This document shows, piece after piece, positions 37,774 through 52,700 of a DNA stretch of 64,000 nucleotides. Position 1 is the first letter of the stretch; every line of letters begins with the position of its first letter. Source of the DNA: Notospermus geniculatus (taxonomy: Eukaryota; Nemertea; Pilidiophora; Heteronemertea; Lineidae); assembly GCA_002633025.1 (NCBI GenBank), contig NMRB01000077.1, positions 134,898 to 198,897 of the forward strand, written 5' to 3'. Below the pieces are notes generated by a model. It was given only the letters and a program-made list of their open reading frames with translations, was not told where the DNA came from and searched no databases. A program made the position numbers and the translations under genes.

Positions 37774-40700
37774 CTGTGAAGATGAAAGACCAGTTTCAGA
37801 CCAAAAACTTTCGACACACAGTGTACATAGACAGTATTCCCTTGCCCTCGAAACGCCCCGCTAGACGTTGCAGGGTCTCATGCGGGCAGGAGACTGCAGT
37901 TAAACAATGTACTCTACTACCCCAAAGTGTTTGGCAGTAGCTGGCGAAGTGAGGAATGACCAATATTTTTCATCTTCTCGTGTCGACATTCATTTGGGGA
38001 AAAAGAAGGGTCAGTTACTTACGTTGACATGAGCCATTCTTGGCAGTATAACCCTTAGGACAGTAGATCTCTGAAAGGTAAANCCTCCCCTCCCTTATCG
38101 GAAACTAGGGCGAGGAGTTGATTAATCCCTTATCCTCGAAGCGCTCCGCTGTACGGTACTCGTATTTGCGGAGCGTCAGGAGGACAGGGGACCAGTGCGA
38201 GGATGGAGGCGGGAAACTCACGGACGCAGCGGTTGTTTTTGATCTTGAAATCTTTAGGACATTTCTTCACTGGAAAGGAAACATGGACATTGGTAAGTTA
38301 CTCTTCTTCTTATCTTTGTCTTTTTTTGCAACTATCTGATAGCTGATAGCTGGCAACATGGGTATATCCACAGGGACTTGACGCGTACGGGGTATGATGT
38401 TGTCAGCCCCCACGAACAATGCCCCGGCCCGAGAAAAAATATAAAGAGAGAAAAAAGAATTCTTTTTTGAGCGATTTGTGAAATAACAGCATGGCTGAAA
38501 GTACCAGTACAATGTACTTACAAACACATTGCATTTTCTTGTTGAGTGCATAACCCTTTGGACAGCTGACCTCTGCAGTAAAAAAATAGATAAATGACCA
38601 GAAGCAGAACAAACTTTGCCGCACAACTCTGTTGTCTCACAAATTGGCATGCGATGGTAGGTTAAGCTAGCCTACAGTAGCTTGTCAACGTTAGAATGTC
38701 AGCCACTTTATCCAGGGCATAGACCTATATGGCGAAAAATGCCGTCTCTCACAGGGCTATGCCTTATCTTCATTGCTGATTGTGAAAAGAATGAAATTGA
38801 CATCTTACTGGCGCAGTGGTCCCCTTTCTTGATCCAACCCTTCGGACAGGATTTGGCTGAAATGTATAATTTTAATTTTTTGGCTGCGTATCTGGGAGGG
38901 AGGTGGAGGGGAGAACGAGGGAATCTGAATTCCACAGGGTCACAACATGATCCAGAACTGAGAGGTCGTTCCTCCCTCGGGCCTACAAGACCCTAGGGTG
39001 GGCAACACAAGGGAGAAAGTTCTTAGGTGTCACAGCAAGGCAATCCTAAGGTTTCCCACAGGACCTAAAAGATTGCCTGCAACCCTAACCCTAACCCTAA
39101 CCCTGCAAGAGGAACCTGAGGTCTATCAATCTTGATGATCGACTGCACTTCTTATCCCTTACCAACGCATTGCTTCCCCTTCTTGACGTAACCATGTGGG
39201 CAGTGAGTTGCTGAAGAGAGAGATAGGGGTGAAATACACACCTGTTTTTCCAATTCTTCAAAATTTATTGGTACATATGACAAAGTATGAACCTCTTTTC
39301 ACCACTCTTTTTTTTGAAACCTGTTCCCGCCAATAGAAAACATTGAGTCGAAGTTGACCAAGTTGATGTAGGCCTACGACATGTCAATCTGGCTCAGATA
39401 CTTACGCACGCACTTTCCATCTTGTTTCTTGAAGTTGTTGGGGCATTTTTGCACTGAAAATTAAGTCATAATCTCTTGGTGAAATGAACATCCATTGGCA
39501 TGTCAATACCTTTACCAAAACTGCATATGGCTGATACTGTTTACCGGCACTACTCAGCGCTTTGCCAACACTACAAATCGACCAACACTACCAATGACAG
39601 TGAACATCTGACTGAGTTGATTTGACTTACGATGGCAATCCCCTTTCTTAGTGAGCACGTATCCTTTGGGGCATTCAACCTCTGCAATGGAAGAAGATGG
39701 TAATGAAATTCATATTGAGGCTGCTCCATTGAGTCATACTGAGGCTGCACATTGAGTCATGTTGAGGCTGCCCTTCGAGTAACCTGTCTATTGAGTCATG
39801 TTCAGGCTGCCCATTGAGTCTTGAGCTGCCCAGTGAGTCTTTTGAAGCTGATTTTTGAGGCTGCCCGTTGAGTCATGTTGATACTACCCATATTGAGACT
39901 GTCTATTGAGTCATATTGAGGCTATCCACTGCGTCATATTGAGGCTTACCATCGAGTCAAACTGATTTATTACGTTCAGAGGATGATTCATGATATTACA
40001 TGATTACATTTTCTTGTTTCATCGCCGACTTACTGTAGCATTTGTCTTCATACTTTTTGAATCCCTTGGGACATTTCTCCAGCTTACATTTGTTCTTGAC
40101 CAACTTGTAACCTTCAGGACACTTGATCTCTGCAAAAGATACGATCAGACTGAGTAAACAAGGCCTAACGCAAGAAACGACGCATGAGCTAAGGTGAGCT
40201 GTGCCGAAACTCAACATGTGGAGTCGGCCTAGGCCCATCTCCTTCCTCTTCGCACGACAACACCATGTGATAGGGCTAATGCAACTCCCTGCTGCAGCAG
40301 TTCCTGCCATCGCACGTGGGCACACCGAGTCAATAGCAAACTGAGCTAAAACAGCAGGAATACGTACCAAGGCATCTGTCTCCTTCTTTCGTTGATCCTT
40401 TTGGACAATCCTTCACTGTAATGAAATGGTACATTCATTAATATCACTGGACTTCCTCAGGAGTTCTCAGCGGTAGCAGTGCCAGAAAATGAGGAAAGAA
40501 TGATATGACTTTTCGGCTGAAGAAAAATAACTTACTGACGCATTTCCCGTCTTTCAGTTCTCCACCTTCTGGGCACTTGACTTCCTCTAGGTAAACGAAG
40601 ATGAAGAAGAAATAAGTAATAACTTCACAATGTGGAATAAGGATTCTACAATGTCATCATTCTACAATATACGAAGTATTGTCTCATTAACTACTTGAAC

Positions 40701-43700
40701 TAGTAGTGTCTCGGTAACTACATGTACTCAAACAAGAAAGATAGTTTCAAATATCTTCAACATACAGACACCAAAATGATGGCTGGTGTGAGCGTACCTT
40801 TACATTTCTTCTCCTCACATTTCTCTGAAAAAAAAGAGTAAAGTACAGGATGAGAAGAAAAAAATCATCTGAACCAATCACATTGCTAAAGAAGTACCCT
40901 TGTACCCTTGCTTGGTAGAAGGGTCGTGAACCAATAGACGATGGATGTTACGTTATACAAGTTGGAACATTTTACTCACTGACACACTTGTCTTCTTTCT
41001 TCTCCGTTCCCGATGGGCATTTGTCAACTGTAAGAAACATAATGAAAGATGAAGAAAGATTTTCTCACATAGCAGAGGATTTGCTTGTTGAAAACTTGAA
41101 AAGGGTACATCTTAAACTGAATCCTAAACTGAATGAGTCACATAAAATCCTCTGTACTTACCATGGCAGTGGCCATCCTTGGCGTGGAATCCAGGTCCGC
41201 ACTCAACCTCTGGAAATCATGACGAGGTGAACAATATAAACATAACCTTTGCCGTACTCTTTCAAACGGTGGTCTGTTGCACAGTGATTTATACCAGGGA
41301 CCCTTTTCAAGATGGGCATTGCTAACATCAGCTAGCGTCAGCTCTCATGGCTGTCCTGTGCAATGATGAAGGGTGTTTGAAACCAATTCTGTCTTGGTCA
41401 GTATCCTCAAAGAATTCTCAGGAAGGATAGAACTTACTTGCACATTCATTGTTGTACTTGTCATAACCATCAGGGCATTTGTTGACTGTAACAAAGACAA
41501 GATGAGAGATTTAGAACGGAACGGTCTGGGGGAACGGAACGGAACAAGCTCAGAAAGGTTCAACCATCAGCAAAAGCTTTCATTTTGATCCCTGCTTACC
41601 TTTGCAGCTATCCTTGAAAGCATTGTAGTTATCTGGGCACTCAAGAACTAAAAAAGAATGAGAATTTGTTACACGATTTGCATGTTGTGGCCCTCTTTTC
41701 ACTGCCAATGGCTATTTCATCAAATAAACTACCGGTAATAAACTCACGATCTCCAGAAATCTTACAGAAACCCTTACCAGTAGGTGTTTGCTAGAAAGCA
41801 CTCACTGAGAGCATTCCAAGTAATATGGATTTTGGATGCACTGAGATGCATCCTTGACAGAACAGGGGGTACACTTACTGACACATTTTCCTTTGTGGAA
41901 TTTGAAGCCAATGGGGCATCTGGTCACTGTAACAAAGAGAATGTAGAGTGAGTCAATCGGTCAAAACAACCATCTCTATCAGGAATCGGTGACGAAATTC
42001 ACCGCCCTTCTTATTTATCCTTCCTTACTTTTAAGTATTATGTTTACTTCTTGTAACACGGCTGATCCATATGCCATACTTACAAACACATTTCATCTTG
42101 ACAAGTGTGTAAGATTTCGGGCATCGGATCCCTGAAAAAAAGATGGATAGACGATAATGCCAGGTTTACCTATCGCTAGGCATTAAGACTGGTTGCTATA
42201 AACAGCATCAGTTACCATTTCTGCTTGATCATGTGGTGAATGTCTGTGAGATGAGCCAGCATGAATCATACTGACCACAAACCAATTAAGAAGTCATGCA
42301 AGTTCATGCAAGTGAGAAGGTCACAACAAGAAGATTGCAGTGGATGCTGATTACAAAGCCAGGTTATGAAAGCCGATGTCTTCTGTTACTTACTGAGACA
42401 TCGTTGGTTGTGAAGGAAGTATGGTTTGGGGCACCTGTATCCTGGAAACAAAAGAAACAGCAGTGAATTCATGCATGGGAACCCCGAGGTTTAAATCTGG
42501 AACTGACAGAAAGGTGTCGGATATTCTAATCCAATGATGGATGACGAAAGTACAACTCTGTCACCAAGGCATCCTGAGATACCTCAGGTCATTTACCGTC
42601 ATACCCTCCCTTAGAGGACCAAATGTGCGAGGAGGGGAGTGGTATGAAGACACTGGGTGCGAGGATGTCATCAAGGAGGAATCACACAGATCTGTGGGGA
42701 CTTTGCAGTCTCACCCTAGCATCGGGTGCACAGAGCTTCATGATCACAGATGTGGCTGAAAGGGTTGACTTCTACTTACTGACGCACTTCCATCCAAGGA
42801 GTTTGAAATCTGGTGGGCAGCTCAGCTCTGAAGGAATAAAGAAGAGGTGGTTGACGATGCTTTGTGGCATTGTGTCATTACTGTTGGCCAGCTGTGTTAT
42901 AGCTTTGCCTCTGGTCTGGTGGTCACATCAAATGACGATGTTAGCCAATAGAAGCTGACTCCTGATCTTTTACTATCGAATATAAGTAGGCCTTGCTCAC
43001 CATAGCATTTGTCTTTTATCTTCTTTGTTTTGGATGGGCATTTCCTCACTGAAAAATACATGAAACATCTTGTAATTCACAAGGTGATTAAAGAATATTG
43101 ATAGACCTGCGTTTATGGTGTACAATAGATGGTTTCAGACACATCACGACATCGGCGTAAAGTTGCATTCTGAACCCAGGATCCTTGCATCGTTTGAATA
43201 TAGGGTGTGTTGAAGGTACAAACACTTCTGGCAGATTTGACGGTACTTACAGACACATTTTCCTTTGACCATCTCGTGGGACGATGGGCAGGCCATCTCT
43301 GGAAGAACATATTGTCATTCAGTAAAACAGGAGGGTGACAGTTGGAGGCTAGGAGTCGTGAAGTCATTCATTGTCTCTGATCTGGCCAATTAAGTCCAAA
43401 TGATGAAATAGGCAACTTTCTATCACTTACTTATGCATTTCTTGCCAATCTTCTGATAGCCTACTGGGCAGCTCACCACTGAAACAAAAAGTCCTCCATG
43501 ATAAGCTCTGGTAAATTCTATCTAAATACAAAGGATTCATTACCTTGGGTGGAAAAGGAGCAGAAATCTATGCTGCACTTGAGCGATCAAGTGAAATGGA
43601 GTTTCTTTAGGAGGAAATTGTGATACATACGCTTGCACTTCATGCCTGAGAGTTTGTAGCCCTTCGGACACTTGATTCCTGCAAGATGCAATGAATGGTT

Positions 43701-46700
43701 ACACGGGAGTGAAGCCACCAGGCAGTGGATGGTCACCAGTCAGACTAGGATAGGAGTAACCATTGTCACCAGCCAGACCAACCGTAACCATCAGCAACCT
43801 TGCTTTGTGGTAATCATTGGGATACAGGCCATGACCGTCAGGCCCCAAAGCCTTTGCCCCATTTGTAAGATCTGGTTTGTTTACTTTCCGACACTTTCAT
43901 ACATTTGAATGTGAAAGATTCATAGACTTGGAAACTTACGAATACATTTCCCGTGGTATTTGATGAATCCAACTGGGCAGTTCACCACTGAAACAGGACA
44001 TGAAGGGAGTATCATCCACTGGTGAATGTCTCCACGCACCAACTGGCGGACGAAAGCAACCACCGAGGCATTCTTGACCTCATCCTCTTTTTGAGGCCTT
44101 CTTCCAGAAAAACATTGGAAATTCATTCACCAGTTCATGTTTTGTCGATAGATCACTTCACAAGCATTGCCAGGCAAATCATTCATAGGTTTGTGGTCAA
44201 ATACGACCTGTTGAAATCTTTCTACATGTACAAGTACTTTGCCACAGTGTGAAGGTGGGAAAATCTAAGGCTGAATTTCTCAGGAAGAACATTCGGTACA
44301 CTTACAGATACAGTGTCCATCGCTGGTAAGTTTGTATCCCTCCGGGCAGCGGTAGCCTGCAAGAGTGGGAAAGGTCAGCAGCCCCTAGAGACACCACCAG
44401 CTTAGAAATTTCCATGAAGATTTGTGACTCTGAGGGTCCATCGTATCGGAAGCGTACGAAAGGTACGAAGCGTACAAAAGGTACGACCTAAAAGTTGATC
44501 TCTCTTCATTGAGTAGTAACAATATCAAATGTACTGCTTGACTATGATTGGGGTTCACTGCAAATTGACATAGCCTCCAAATCTATGAAGGTTAAACTTA
44601 CGGATGCACCTATCATCAATTTTCTTGAAGCCAACTGGACATTTGACCACTGGAAGATAGTGGAGGTGAAGGTTATTATACTTGCTGTGTCATCAGCTAC
44701 AGCCGTGTTTGTAAACAGCAAAATAAAACATTTGATTGAGTAAAAAAGTGTTTATTTTTCAAAATAATTGGTGAGTTTCAAAATCATTGGGGGAGATTAG
44801 AAGTATGTGGGAAAATGCACGATATATACAAGATCAGCGGCATTGCTTTGAGAGAGTGAGGTTGAATCAACAGTTATACAACATATCGGGGTTCGTTCAC
44901 AGTTCACTGAATATTTCCCTATGCGTGGAAATTCTACATTCTATGAGCGTCTTCTTCTAGAAAGGACTATCACGCAATGTCTGGTGACCAGAAACCCGCT
45001 GGACCCATTTTGTTGTTTGTTTCGAACCTTACATTTGCATTTTTCCTTCACCAACTCGTATCCCTCTGGGCATCGAATCCCTGAAGAGAAAAAGGACACA
45101 CTCTGCATAAAAAAGACATTCTGTAGTTACGGAAGAAAGACAGCTAAGGCAGACAACATCTGTTCTCAGAAGAAGTTCAATCCCGTACGAGCTAATCATT
45201 GCACCATTCTGTGCGGGACTGCATTCCCTGTTGTCCAATCAGGTGCCTTCAGTTCAACAACTATTTGGAAGCCATTGTTTCAGATTTAGCGAGATGCTCT
45301 GTTGATTTCCATTTCTTATCATGGCATATTTTCTCTCACACTTACTGATACAGCTTCCTTTGTTCTTGACGAATCCTTCGGGGCATTTCTTCACTGGAAT
45401 CAGAAACAAAATCTCAGCAACATCTTCCTATTAGTTCCCATCTTGTGAAAGCTTGAGGATAGACCAATGGCACTACCCTAAGGAGACTTGTATCTATATT
45501 ACTGATCAAAAGAATGTGGGACGTCGATTCATGGTCTTGTACTTCGTATGGTTTGCTTTCAGGTTTTGGCAGAGCCATTGACGTAGCAACTAACCCTCAC
45601 AATCAGTCACACACAGCAAACTCCATCTGCCAATGAAACAGTGCTTCACGTTTGAAATCTGCAGGAGCTCAGTCAGTTGAGTTCCTCAAAGGCTCGAGAG
45701 CTGTTCACACTCGTAAAATTTGATGGTCAGTAACTTTAAGGATGCCGAGGAACGCGGTCAATCAAGCTCCTCGGTGCAATTTTGCTAGCGGGCAGGGGCA
45801 CGAGTGTGATTGTGCCCGTCTTACGTGAAGCACTGAATGAAAGCGAAAATGGAGGCTGGCCCCTTCTCCGCTCTCGCTGTCCTTTTGGGCTGTAGCTGGA
45901 TACTCACAGACGCAGTTGCCATCTTTGGTCAGTTCATAACCTTCATTACAGATATAACGGATGCAAGTATTCGATATTTTCGTGTAGGAATCGGGGCACT
46001 TGTCAACTGGAAGAAAAAAATATCATTAAGTCAGAAGTAGAAACAATAGCAGAGAAGGCAGAGTTTCATGCCGGCTCTACCAAGGGTGTTAGTCTATGTT
46101 GTTTGTTGTACTTACGGACACATTTCTTCTTGACGAGTTTGTAACCCTTGGCACATACCATTCGGAAGCAGGTCTGACCAATTCTTTTGAAACCCTGGGG
46201 ACACTTCACAGCTGGAAATAATCATAAATAACAGTGAGTCAGTTGTCTTGAACCTGCCCTTTTCCACAACTCACTCAACTGCTACTCACGTTTCCACTAT
46301 CACGTAACCGGACTACAGCTTTGGCAGAGAGTCCCAAGTGTCCAAATAGCCACAAAAATACAGCAGCAACTGACTATTTCAGCACCTCAGGATCTTGTAT
46401 TCAAATTAGGGCCTAACAGATGAAAGAACTTACCCAGACAAGCCGTGATCTTGTCAAGTGGACACTTTGTCTCTGAAAGTGAAAAGGAAGAGTGAAAGTT
46501 TGCCAATCTATGTCGTCCGTTCAAGTACGAACCACAGAGACACACATGACACCAACATCATGTAATCTATGTTCATCAACAGCAATACAAAAAGATACCA
46601 AGAGTTAACTGAATGTGGAAACGTTCTTGTCAATCATTCCTTTTCAGTGTAGACATTCTTAGATAATTTACTTACGTGCACATTTAATACCCTTCTTCTT

Positions 46701-49700
46701 GAACCCTGGAGTGCATTTTACCTCTGAAAAATTGGAAGAGTGTTAGCAGTTACTGTCAAATTCTTGTGCACACTCACATGTACTTGTACGAGCAACAAGA
46801 GAGACACTCACCAACACATCTGTCTTTTCCAACTGATTTGGCACCACCTGGACATTTTGGCTTCATTGCTGCAATAGAAAGTGGTATGTTAGATGAAATC
46901 CAGGGGTTGCCATCACCATCTGCCACATGTACTCAAGTGTCCCAACTGCCTCACTCTACAATACATTGTCTGGTGAAAGATTCAATTGCTACCCTCTCCA
47001 GCCACGTTTTCTGGTGCCACAACAGCATCACTCTCCCAACCGTGTCTATCAAGAGATAGTCCTACCATCTGCTGCGGGCAAGTCCCTACCAGAGTCCACC
47101 AATCTGTATCAAGCTATTGAAATGTCCTTACTTTCTTTTTTTGGCGCATTCTCGGCGGTCGGTGCAGGTGAGGCAGCAGCGGCAGCGGCTGCAGCCGTCG
47201 TTCCCGGAGCTGCTGTACTCCCCTCAGATTTTGCTGTCGATTCACTTTTTGCCTCAGCTTTAGCTGTCGATGCTTCCTTCTTTGGTTCTGGTTTTGCTGT
47301 CGTTGCTGCTGCAGCTGCAGCTGCTGGTGCCTGAGTTACCACGGCGTTGGATTTATTAACCTGGCCTTTGACTGAAAGTGATCAAAGTAAAAGAAGTTAT
47401 TCTTTTTGACAAAGTGTGTTATGTACTATGGCAAGCCAAACGTTGCAATATTCAATACTACAAAATATTTTTGTTCCAAAAATATATTCATTCATGAATG
47501 GTAAATATTCATTCATGAATGGTAAATATTTAAGGTGCCCACAGGTCGACATTGCATCTTGAAGCAACTCGACGGATCTGCCGCAGATAAAAAAAAACAA
47601 CCACACGCATGTCGACATTTCAGCGATTGAGAGGAACTCGGAGCAACTGGCAGTTATACCTCGAACAGCACGCTCATGATGCATCCGGCAGTTGTTCGGA
47701 GACGCAAGCGTGCTCGGGTCGACAAAATCGGCAACTGATCAGTCACTCCGAGCACCTTAAGGTCTTCCATATCTCAGCTGATGAAATATAATCACTTACT
47801 CTTGACGCAGAGATAGGCAAGGGCTTCATATCCTGGTGGGCACTTGATAGCTGAACGGGAAAAGGGGGAACGTCAGAATGTTTACACAACACAAGGTGAA
47901 ATAGACTGAACTCTGGCTGGCGTAAGGAAGTGCTTTTCTGCGTTAGCAACCTCGCAAATTTTTTTTCGAAGTATGAGAATATTGGAGACGAACAATCCTT
48001 ACGTTTATCCCTGACACACTTTCCATTCTTGTCCACGTGTCCGCCCGGGCATTTGTGCTTGTCTGGAATGAGACAACGGTTACTCTAAGGACAGTGACGA
48101 TTCAGTACAGGTACAGGGCTCATTGAGGCTGAGCATTACACTGTACTTCAAGCTTTTACGGGACCTAAGGTTGAAATCCAACCTTATTGGTAGCAAACAC
48201 ATGAAGATGAAGATAGGGCTGATAAAGTCAGTCTCTGACAACAGGTTTCTTTCTCGTTGTAACAGTAAAGGACAACTTACCTTCTACGCATCTGTGGTGT
48301 AAGAGATGCTGTCCTGTGGGGCATGTCTCTGAAATGGGCATGTTCAACATCAGTAAAAGGTGACTGAGTTTACGACTAAAGCCCTGCGGACATCTCGATC
48401 ATGTTCCTTGCCAAGTTCTGAATGCGAGGTCGTCGGTGCAGGGCAACATAGGACAAGACGTGAAAACAACATTGAGACAGTGAACTATTTGTTTCCATTA
48501 AGGTTCAAATGTTCGCAAAGGCAAGTTTGATCTTGTAGTTACTCGACCTTGTGTGACCTTGACATTACCTGACCTTCTGTGACCTTGGTACTTACTTTCG
48601 ACCTTGACACATCTGTGAGACTTCTCGATGTAACCCGGAGGGCATTTACCATCTGCAATAAAGTATAAAAGATAGCATGACGTAATTGAAGTTAATGTTC
48701 AAATTACCATTAGTAATAAGACTTTAATTATGAGGATACATCGTGATGTAGTCCATGGGCATCTGTTTGGTACTTACGGTGTAATTCAGTAACTTTATGT
48801 GGATGGATCGGGTCATCTGAAAAGTGCACCGTATGTTTCATCAACTCCCATTTTCAGGGTAATTGTTGCTTATACAAATTAAGTGTAGGCCTAGTAGGCC
48901 TGTCTGCATTGACTGAATATGACAGTAGGTATGACATTACGGTACCCTATCGCTTTCCCCTCTGTATATCAAAAGTGGATGTAATGGCCAAATAAACAAT
49001 GTGGTAATCCCGTCGACCAGGTTGTCATCCTTTCCTTTCGTATCACGTTTGGTCATTGCAGAGCTGTCAAAAATCTTTGAGTACTAAACTTTGTAGTGGT
49101 CGATCCCAAAAGAGCTGCCTAAGTCTACCAACCTATTTCATTCAAATCTGACTTCTTTGAATCAGATTTCTTATCCTCTTTCTTTTCTTCCTTTTTCTTC
49201 TCTTCTTTCTTTTCTTCTTTCTTCTTCTCTTCTTTCTTCTCTTCTTTCTTTTCTTCTTTCTTCTCTTTCTTCTCTTCTTTCTTTTTCTCTTTCTTTTCTT
49301 CTTTCTTTTTCTCTTCTTTCTTATCCTTCTTTTTCTCTTCTTTCTTCTCTTCTTTCTTCTCTTCCTTCTTCTTTTCTTTCTTTTCCTCTTTCTTTTCTTC
49401 CTTCTTCTTTTCCTCTTTCTTTTCTTCTTTCTTTTCTTCCTTCTTTTCATCCTTTTTGTCTTTCTTTTTGTCATCCTTAGCGTCTTTGTTTGGGTGTTTA
49501 TGACGGATATCCTGCAACTTTGCTACCAACTTTTTGATATCATCTGAAAAACAAATCTCCAATTGGACACAACCTTTCACTCAATTCAATTACTTCACTT
49601 CAACATGGCTTTTCGTCAGCCTGCACCAGTTACACGCAGGCTCGGTGAAGTGTTACTAAGTTGAGCATCACAAACACACGACGTAAAGTCTTGATCTTGT

Positions 49701-52700
49701 GCTGAGGGTAAAGCATGTTCTTCTTGCTGTTAGTTCATATTCTGTCAACAGATTTTTCTTCTTGGACGTAGAGATTGTGATGAGGTACAAACCGTTCTGA
49801 GTGACACCCCTTTTCCCTGAAAGACATAAGAATAAGAAGCTCTGAGGTGTGCACAATGCCCATTTGGCAAAATGTTCTGACAAATTAGGCCCCAACAAAC
49901 TCGCACATAATTTGGGACATGTCTTTCAGTTCAATCTTTTGACAGCATTTGGCACTTGGCTTTTGCTTCAATCTTTCAACCATCACTGCAGACGCATCAT
50001 CATCACGTTAGTCATATTCATTTTTTTTAAGATACGTACTCCTGCTCTCAGATTTGACACACTTTCCGTCTTCGCCTTTCTTGAAGCCCTTGGAACATGA
50101 CCCAGCGTCCTTCCTTACTTTCTTGGCTGCAAGTGCCGGAGAAATATCTTAGAATATGCCCAGGATTATGTCAACACAAGCAACAAACAACCCTACCAAA
50201 CCCAGAATTTTGTCTTCTGATTGGCTGAACAAGAAAAGGAGTTCAGAATGTCCATAATATTTTGAAGGAACATGTTGGCGTACGATGAATAGTTCACATC
50301 AAATGTCTATAGTGCAAACAGCTGTTCTCTTTTCTTGATGACCAAAACCCAAGAGGAAGATTCTCTGTCACTCACCCATGCTGGCCAACTTGTTGCAATC
50401 CTGTGCCTCCCCTTGGTTGTGGGATCTCGTCCCCACATTTTGGGGGTACAATGGGGTGGGGGCTTGGGGTAGGGGTAGAGGTAGGGGCTAGGGGTAAGGG
50501 AGGTGATTCTTCTTATGAAAGTTTCTCTTTCTCCATCCATTCGCCACATTGTACTGGCCTATCCTCTCCTCAAGGTGCTGTCCACCCTGGCAACAACTTT
50601 GGACCAAGAAAACTCAGCTCATTTGGCCTTGACACCAACCAACAAGGTCAAGGTCACACACAGCCATGACCTTGACCTTCTAACACAGCTTAGATAGTTT
50701 TATTGGCCTTGACCTTTGAAACAAAATGGTTTGGGGAGAAATCTTGAGTATTTCTAACTTACCCAGGGCTTTGCTGGTTTCTTGTGAGAAGGGATTCTGC
50801 GGGTGAATGCTGTTTACTTTGGGTCCCTTTATCACCATCATTTTTTTGCATTTGCCTTCTATTAGTTTTTCATTCTTACCGCATTTTTTCTTTGGACCTG
50901 CAAAAGATTTAGACAGGCAAATTAGTGATGACAGTCCACAGAAGGAGCTCTCTTGTCTGTCTTGTGTGAAATTCTTTACCTAGGCTTTGAATCAACAAGC
51001 TTAGCATTCTTTCACATATACTTCTAATAACAACCAAAGTACAATTTATTTGATAATCACCCTTTTAAATGACCATAATGTTAGGCTATCGGGAGTTTGA
51101 CAGTTCAACAGTTTACCGAAAGTATGGCATGTATCGCTCAACAGTTTACTGAAAGTATGGCATGTTTGGTTCAACAGTTCAGCATGTTTTGGTTGTGACT
51201 CTTTCAAGTACTTTTATCTTTGGACTGTCAACTATACGAAAAGTATATACTTTTAGACTGTTGACTTTTTAAGTACAATTACCTTTTAGATAGTCAGATA
51301 TTTTAGGTCGCCGACTATTCTAAGTACATTATTACCTTTATATATTGTGACTACATGAAGTACAATTTGATTGTCGATGATAAAGTTCTGTTAGGCTACA
51401 ATTTGGTTGTCACAATTTGGTTGTCAACTTAGATATCAAATCATACCTGTAGTTTAATATGATATGGTTGACTAATTACATTTACCAAGTACAAACACAC
51501 CCTACTCATTTTGAGCTTTGCAACTTTGCATGCTGAACATCACCAAGGCGAGTTATGCTCCTCACTAGGGCCACAAAGGAATCAAACCACAGTTTGATTC
51601 CTCACAAAGGAATCAAACCACAGTTTGATTCCTTTATGCTGAGACACGTCATCACAAATTCTACCTGAATAAATCTTTGCGAGCAGGGAAAATCGCTTGA
51701 GCCAAAATGTCACAAGAAGGATTTAGTTGGAGCAACTTGTTTCTACATTTTCTTATGAAAACGTTCAGACTTTTGGGATTAGAGAGTATTTTGGCTTGGG
51801 TTGCAACATTGACCATCAAATTGCAAATGATTGTTGAAAAAGGCCATCTTAGAAAGGGTCTAGCTTGATACAATTTCAAAAACCGGTAACCAAGATTTTT
51901 CAGAGTCTGTTTATATGTCACCCACCGTTTTAACTGAAAGGAAATCTTTTAATCAATTTTAAATAATTTTCATGAAAGACAAATTTCTTCATTACAAAAG
52001 AAGCGTTTACCGACAGAAGTCAAAGCATATGACTTGTGAGCATATTTTAAATGGTCATATTCAATCACGACTTTACCCAAATAAAAGGTTGCAGCAGCAA
52101 GATGGACATCTCTACGAAGTTAACGCATACTTGGTGTGTTTCGACTTATAGAGTTAATTCAAATATTATGTAGTATTAGTGTCAAGACCAAATTTTCTAA
52201 TTTCTCATCACATATCAACGCCAGTATTGAAGGAAGCATACAAAAATGACCGGACTTTAGTTACTTTAAAGCAGTTTTATTGTTTTAAAGTAAGGTTTAG
52301 GTAAATCGTAAGCTGATACATTTAACGACAGATGCCGATTTGAAGGAAGCACAGATACAGTAAAGATTTTGAATAGATTTGATGAGGTGTGTTCATCCAG
52401 GGTTTATAGCTTACCCTCGGTCTTTCCTGGGGCTTTTGTTGACGCTGCAGACTTCTCCGGTTTGGCTGAGAATTTTGAGGATTAAATACAAATATCAAAT
52501 ATGTTGACCTCATCGAATACAATATCACATACCGGTATGTTGACCTCATCAATTACAATATCAAATATGGTGAATACATCAACAGTATGACATAGGTTAG
52601 GCTTCCTCGTCAAATACAATATCACGTATGCTGTCCTCATCAAAAACAATATTACATACACTGTACCTATCAAATAAACTGCCCTTATCAAATGTACAAT

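Noticed and set aside
37581-37779. Long plus-strand Phe/Ser-rich open frames over the pyrimidine tract
   Set aside because: They are the complement of the Lys/Glu-coding exon on the minus strand, which has proper splice borders and a stop.
49157-49480. Plus-strand Leu/Ser frame and a second Arg/Lys-rich minus frame
   Set aside because: Both are shadows of the K/E exon 49133-49543; only the K/E frame fits phase 1 at both borders.
49798-49825. Possible 24-bp micro-exon (KRGVTQN) in the VWA gene
   Set aside because: Donor is poor and the best donor breaks the phase; no cysteine unit.
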